NCBI GenBank assembly: GCA_965250195.1
Contig: OZ252295.1
Span: 558,001 to 622,000, forward strand
Reading direction: 5' to 3'
Length of the DNA: 64,000 bases
Source of the DNA: CAUZIR01 sp965250195
GTDB taxonomy: Bacteria > Chloroflexota > Dehalococcoidia > Lucifugimonadales > UBA2962
Shown: in pieces, positions 60,856 to 64,000 of the stretch
Layout of the letters: each line of letters begins with the position of its first letter
How positions within the stretch are numbered: position 1 is the first letter of the stretch
Position numbers and translations under genes: made by a program
The notes under the pieces: model-generated
Databases searched by the model: none
Told to the model about the DNA's origin: nothing
The model's input: the letters and a program-made list of their open reading frames with translations, nothing else

Positions 60856-61203
60856 TTAGACGGCCCGCCTAGCGCGGGCCGTCTTGCTTGCTGGGTCCTG
60901 CTCGACCGTCGCCGACAAACCGACCCCGAGCCGCCGCAGAGTCCAGGCGCCCACGGTGAGCGACAGGAAACTGAGTTCGGTCGCCGCCAGCCCCTGTTGC
61001 CAGACCGGCCAGCCACCTGCCAGGCTTAGCACCAGCGTCCAGCCAAGGCCCTGGCCCAGGCCGAACCCGACCAACAACTGCCGAAACGTCAGCGGCGAGT
61101 AGCTGGCCCAGGTCCACCTGATCGATAGAGACACCAGCGTGTGCAACGCTGACCGCTTCGTCAGCAACATTGACGCCCAGGGTCGTCCAACCTCAGTCCT
61201 CAT
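60856..61203 (-). CDS. Small membrane protein, unknown
   Basis: 115 residues with two or three hydrophobic stretches (LLVGFGLGQGLGWTLVLSLA, LAATELSFLSLTVGAWTL) and a basic C-terminal tail. ATG 61203 has AGGAG about 8 bases upstream. Its 3' end runs into the helicase terminator. No domain recognised. Support comes from hydrophobicity pattern and ribosome site. The 61204-61509 region upstream has no other gene. TAGAAT at 61465-61470 is a possible -10 for the next gene. Confidence 0.55.
   Translation of the reverse strand: MRTEVGRPWASMLLTKRSALHTLVSLSIRWTWASYSPLTFRQLLVGFGLGQGLGWTLVLSLAGGWPVWQQGLAATELSFLSLTVGAWTLRRLGVGLSATVEQDPASKTARARRAV
60859..60889. terminator. Rho-independent-type terminator after the helicase gene
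   Basis: GACGGCCCGC and GCGGGCCGTC form a perfect 10-bp stem with loop CTAGC, followed by TTGCTTG. It also encodes the last residues of the convergent membrane-protein gene, so it probably serves both strands. Confidence 0.65.
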
Positions 61204-61509
61204 CACCTTTCTCCTCCTCATCTTCATCCCTTGGACCAATGCATTTTGTTGACCTTATGATGTCGCTAAGGCGGAGTGCGATTCCTTTGGAACCCGGTGA
61301 AACCGGCATTCATAGGCCGAACGTAGTTTTCGAGACAAGTGAGGATTCGGGCCATTTCCAGACGCTCGATTGTCGCGACAGAGCGCCAATCCCGCCGGGC
61401 AATTCGCCCCCTGGGGTAGGAAGGATGACCGTGCGGCAACACTACATCAGCGACGAAATCCCGCTAGAATCCTCTGACGCCAACGCGGGCGCGTTAGAGG
61501 AGAACTTAT

Positions 61510-62556
61510 ATGACCACCGGCAAGATCCAGACGGTGCTGGGGCAAATAGAGCCCGGCGAGTTGGGGATCACCCAGACCCACGAGCATCTCGTCACCGATC
61601 TCATCGACTACTTCGAGATGCCAGACGAGGCCAGCGAGCGAGCCTGGGTCGACGCACCGGTGACCATGGAACGCCGGGGCGGATTGCTCAAGCGGTTCAT
61701 GTACAACAGGGACAACATCCGTCTGTTGGACGAGGCCGAAGCGGTCCAGGAAATCCTGAAATACCGGCACGCCGGAGGCGGCGGCCTGGTCGACACCTCC
61801 AACATCGGCCTCGCCCGCGATCCTCTCGCCCTGGCTCGGATCGCCCGTGCTACAGGGCTGAACATCGTCATGGGCGCCAGCTGGTACGTACCCCTCTCCT
61901 ACCCGCCTGAACTCGCCGACCGCAGCGAGGAGGATCTCACGGGCGAGATCGTCCGCGACCTTACCGTCGGAGTGGGCGAGACCGAGGTTCGCGCCGGGGT
62001 TATCGGTGAGGTAGGCAACTTCTGGCCCACTACTGAGACCACTCTCAAGGTGCTGCGGGCCTCGGCCAAGGCGTCCGTAGAAACTGGCGCCGCGGTCCTC
62101 ATCCACCCCGGCTTCCACCCCGACTCACCCACGCACATTCTCGACACGCTGATGGAGGCGGGCGCCGTTCCGAAGCGCATCATCATGGGCCACCTCGACG
62201 TATTCGCGGTCGACAGCGGCTGGCTCCGTGAGCTGGGCCAGTCCGGCTGCTATATGGAGTGGGACACCTTCGGCCTCGAAGACACCAGCCTGGGTGGCGG
62301 CAATCTCGACCACACCCGCGTGTCCAGCGACGCCCAGCGTCTTGAGGTACTGGAGTTCATGATGTCCGAGGGGTTTGGCGACCAGATCGTCATCGGGCAC
62401 GACGTATGTACCAAGTTCCAGCGAGCCAGGTACGGCGGCAAGGGCTACGCCCACATCATCGAGAGCATCGTGCCCCGTATGCGGGCGCGCGGTTTCTCGG
62501 AGTCAGACATCAACGGAATCCTGGTGGAAAACCCCGCGCGGGCTCTCGCCTTCTAG
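61510..62556 (+). CDS. Phosphotriesterase-family metal-dependent hydrolase (paralogue)
   Basis: 348 residues, same family as the gene at 132-1193: THEHLVTD (HxH), VIGEVGN (bridging Glu), HPGFHP, GHLDVF, IGHDVCTK and YGGKGYAHIIESIVPRMRARGF. GAGGAGA precedes ATG 61510, almost identical to the ribosome site of the first paralogue. The stop overlaps the SDR start by one base (TAGTG), so the two enzymes are co-translated. Lactone or ester hydrolysis coupled to alcohol oxidation is a plausible joint role, inferred. Confidence 0.88.
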   Translation: MTTGKIQTVLGQIEPGELGITQTHEHLVTDLIDYFEMPDEASERAWVDAPVTMERRGGLLKRFMYNRDNIRLLDEAEAVQEILKYRHAGGGGLVDTSNIGLARDPLALARIARATGLNIVMGASWYVPLSYPPELADRSEEDLTGEIVRDLTVGVGETEVRAGVIGEVGNFWPTTETTLKVLRASAKASVETGAAVLIHPGFHPDSPTHILDTLMEAGAVPKRIIMGHLDVFAVDSGWLRELGQSGCYMEWDTFGLEDTSLGGGNLDHTRVSSDAQRLEVLEFMMSEGFGDQIVIGHDVCTKFQRARYGGKGYAHIIESIVPRMRARGFSESDINGILVENPARALAF

Positions 62557-63323
62557 TGGACGGTCGCCTGCAAGGCAAGGTCGCCATAGTCACCGGTGCC
62601 GCATCGGGCATCGGCCGAACGACGGCCGTCCGCTTCGCGGCCGAGGGGGCGGGCGTCCTGGCCGCCGACCGCAACCGGCCCGGGGCAGAGGAAACTGTCG
62701 CCGCCATCAAGGCAAACGGCGGCGAGGCCCTGTTAGCCCAGGTCGACACGTCCAAATCCGACCAGGTGTCGGCCATGGTCGATGCAGCAGTGACGAACTA
62801 CGGGCACCTGGACATCCTCATCAACGCCGCGGCCATCCTCATCGTCACAGGTCCCATCGCCGAGCACACCGAGCGTGACTGGGACATGATGATGGCCGTC
62901 AACCTCAAGGGCGTGTTCCTGTGCTGCAAGTACGCCATCCCCGCGATGCTCAAGAGCGGCGGCGGGTCCATCGTCAACATCGCGTCCGGCTCCGGCATCC
63001 AGGGCGTAGGTCGCTCCACCGGCTACGGCGTGACCAAGGCGGGCGTTATCCACCTCACGACAATGGCATCGCAGCAGTACACGAGCCAGGGCATTCGTGT
63101 CAACACTGTCTCACCCGGTCCGGTAGACACCCCGCAGTTTCGGGGCAGCGCACGCAGCGCCGAGCAGTTCCAGGCCAACGAGGCGAACCACCCAATGGGT
63201 CGCCTGGCCCGGCCGGACGAGATAACCAACGCGCTGCTTTTCTTGGCCTCCGACGAGGCGTCGTACATCAGTGGCGAGAACCTCATCGTGGACGGCGGAC
63301 AGATCGCCGGGGCCGTGTATTAG
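62556..63323 (+). CDS. Short-chain dehydrogenase/reductase
   Basis: 255 residues from GTG 62556: KVAIVTGAASGIGRTTAVRF (NAD(P) motif TGxxxGIG), INAAA (usual NAG position, here NAA), the catalytic Ser in NIASGSGIQG, YGVTK (Tyr and Lys) and a closing SYISGENLIVDGGQIAG. All catalytic residues are present. The longer frame starting at 62406 overlaps the hydrolase and is discarded. It is co-translated with the phosphotriesterase-like gene. Confidence 0.9.
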   Translation: MDGRLQGKVAIVTGAASGIGRTTAVRFAAEGAGVLAADRNRPGAEETVAAIKANGGEALLAQVDTSKSDQVSAMVDAAVTNYGHLDILINAAAILIVTGPIAEHTERDWDMMMAVNLKGVFLCCKYAIPAMLKSGGGSIVNIASGSGIQGVGRSTGYGVTKAGVIHLTTMASQQYTSQGIRVNTVSPGPVDTPQFRGSARSAEQFQANEANHPMGRLARPDEITNALLFLASDEASYISGENLIVDGGQIAGAVY

Positions 63324-63353
63324 GCCCGTGCCGTGTGCAAGGAGGGTGTACTA

Positions 63354-63596
63354 GTGGCCGGTGAAAAACTCATCGAGATAGCCGACCAGGCCGTCGCCGA
63401 CTACGGGTTCCGACAGGTAGCGCTGTGGAGCCCCGACGAGGCGGTCGAGCGCTGGAGCCTCTCTCGCACCGAAGAGGCTGTGCTAACGAGCGCGCTGCAT
63501 GACGCCCTTATCGCTCTGCCCGTACCGGTCGAGCCCGCCGACATCCCCGCCGAGCAGGCCCGCGTAGCCGAACTAATAAAGGCGGCGCTCGGCTAG
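63354..63596 (+). CDS. Small helical hypothetical protein
   Basis: 80 residues from GTG 63354, with GGAGG 8 bases upstream and 30 bases after the SDR stop, so probably in the same operon. Sequence AGEKLIEIADQAVADYGFRQ and IPAEQARVAELIKAALG is acidic and helical. No domain recognised. Confidence 0.6.
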   Translation: MAGEKLIEIADQAVADYGFRQVALWSPDEAVERWSLSRTEEAVLTSALHDALIALPVPVEPADIPAEQARVAELIKAALG

Positions 63597-63624
63597 TAGA
63601 CAGGGTGCGCCAGCACAACTCCCA

Positions 63625-64000
63625 TTAGCACACCGGGTGTGCCAGCACCTCGGGGGCGACCTTGCGAGGGACCCAGCGGCCATCCGACTGGCTGCCGGTG
63701 AGCTTGCCGTCCTCGACGATCACTTTGCCCCGCAGAATCGTCGTTACCGGGTAGCCCCTACACTCGAAGCCCTCCCAGATAGAGTAGTCGGAGTCTGCGT
63801 GGAGACCGTCCAGTGTCAGCGTCCGATTGTCCTCCGGGTCGAAAACGACGATGTCGGCGTCGCTGCCCACCGCGATGGCTCCCTTTCTCGGGTAGAGGCC
63901 AAGAATCTTTGCAGCGTTGGCGGACGTGATATCGGCGAAGCGCTCCAGCGACACCCGGCCCGTCACGCCTAACTTGGCGTAGGTGACGGCCAGCCGGGTC
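63625..64000 (-). CDS. Dihydropyrimidinase/hydantoinase-like amidohydrolase, C-terminal part (runs off window)
   Basis: About 125 C-terminal codons on the minus strand: LAVTYAKLGVTGRVSLERFA, then TSANAAKILGLYPRKGAIAV, GSDADIVVFDPEDNRTLTLD, then the H-x-D-YS-x-WEGFECRG segment and ILRGKVIVEDGKL. These are hallmarks of dihydropyrimidinases and D-hydantoinases, which open cyclic ureides. The metal-binding N-terminal part is outside the window. Convergent with the small gene at 63354-63596. Confidence 0.85.
   Translation of the reverse strand, partial: TRLAVTYAKLGVTGRVSLERFADITSANAAKILGLYPRKGAIAVGSDADIVVFDPEDNRTLTLDGLHADSDYSIWEGFECRGYPVTTILRGKVIVEDGKLTGSQSDGRWVPRKVAPEVLAHPVC

Noticed and set aside
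61204..61910. Plus-strand frame over the start of the second phosphotriesterase gene
   Set aside because: It overlaps the convincing hydrolase start in another frame and its composition is typical of an out-of-frame translation.

Overview
The window reads as a GC-rich (roughly 58-60 percent by eye) bacterial chromosome segment. My best guess is Chloroflexota of the Dehalococcoidia/SAR202 type. I base this on gene content: phosphotriesterase-like hydrolases, SDRs, a cyclase-family hydrolase, D-aminoacylase and hydantoinase-type amidohydrolases, a D-apionate-lactonase-like protein, and secreted proteins with TP-rich stalks. No rRNA or universal marker other than a sigma-70 factor is present, so the taxonomy is inference. 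No CRISPR array, rRNA or complete tRNA was seen.

Layout. 1-2.8 kb: catabolic genes (SDR tail, phosphotriesterase-like, cyclase) with two truncated genes joined back to back. 2.9-15.1 kb: an integrative-element-like block holding a primase-helicase (broken by a stop codon), a Mom-like DNA-modification gene, a ParB-domain protein, a zinc-ribbon protein, a coiled-coil protein, a small serine resolvase, a small ORF and a large serine recombinase, most of them overlapping by 1-4 bases. Opposite them lies an Xre regulator / Ser-Thr kinase / TPR operon with a 22-bp perfect palindrome at its head. 15.1-20.9 kb: host-like genes (kelch lipoprotein, glycine-oxidase-like FAD enzyme, class III aminotransferase, sigma-70). 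21-32.3 kb: accessory region with lipoproteins, a four-iteron locus beside an HTH gene, HNH and PD-(D/E)xK-like nucleases, a TIR-like/P-loop ATPase gene split by two in-frame stops, a tRNA-Pro 3' fragment and a second large serine recombinase. 32.3-43.7 kb: a frame-disrupted surface lipoprotein, recombinase tail remnants, a D-aminoacylase, a phospholipase A2-like secreted protein with recent internal duplications, and two tiny membrane proteins. 43.9-45.3 kb: an IS256-family insertion. 45.3-55.1 kb: a giant repetitive surface protein whose signal peptide is cut off by an in-frame TAG. 55.2-64 kb: zinc-finger protein, hydroxyacid dehydrogenase, HpcH aldolase, apionate-lactonase-like protein, DEAD-box helicase, a second phosphotriesterase-SDR pair and the C-terminus of a dihydropyrimidinase-like enzyme.

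Five copies of a short sequence resembling a tmRNA 3' end (about 2.92, 15.07, 21.40, 32.35 and 39.72 kb) mark the joints between these blocks. Two of them sit 17-18 bases after the stop of an intact or decayed serine recombinase, so they are probably attachment sites left by successive insertions. The accessory blocks show heavy decay: several genes carry a single in-frame stop or frameshift in the middle of recognisable domains, while the host-like genes are intact. Short palindromic repeats containing CCTTTTGGAGG are scattered through the accessory blocks only.
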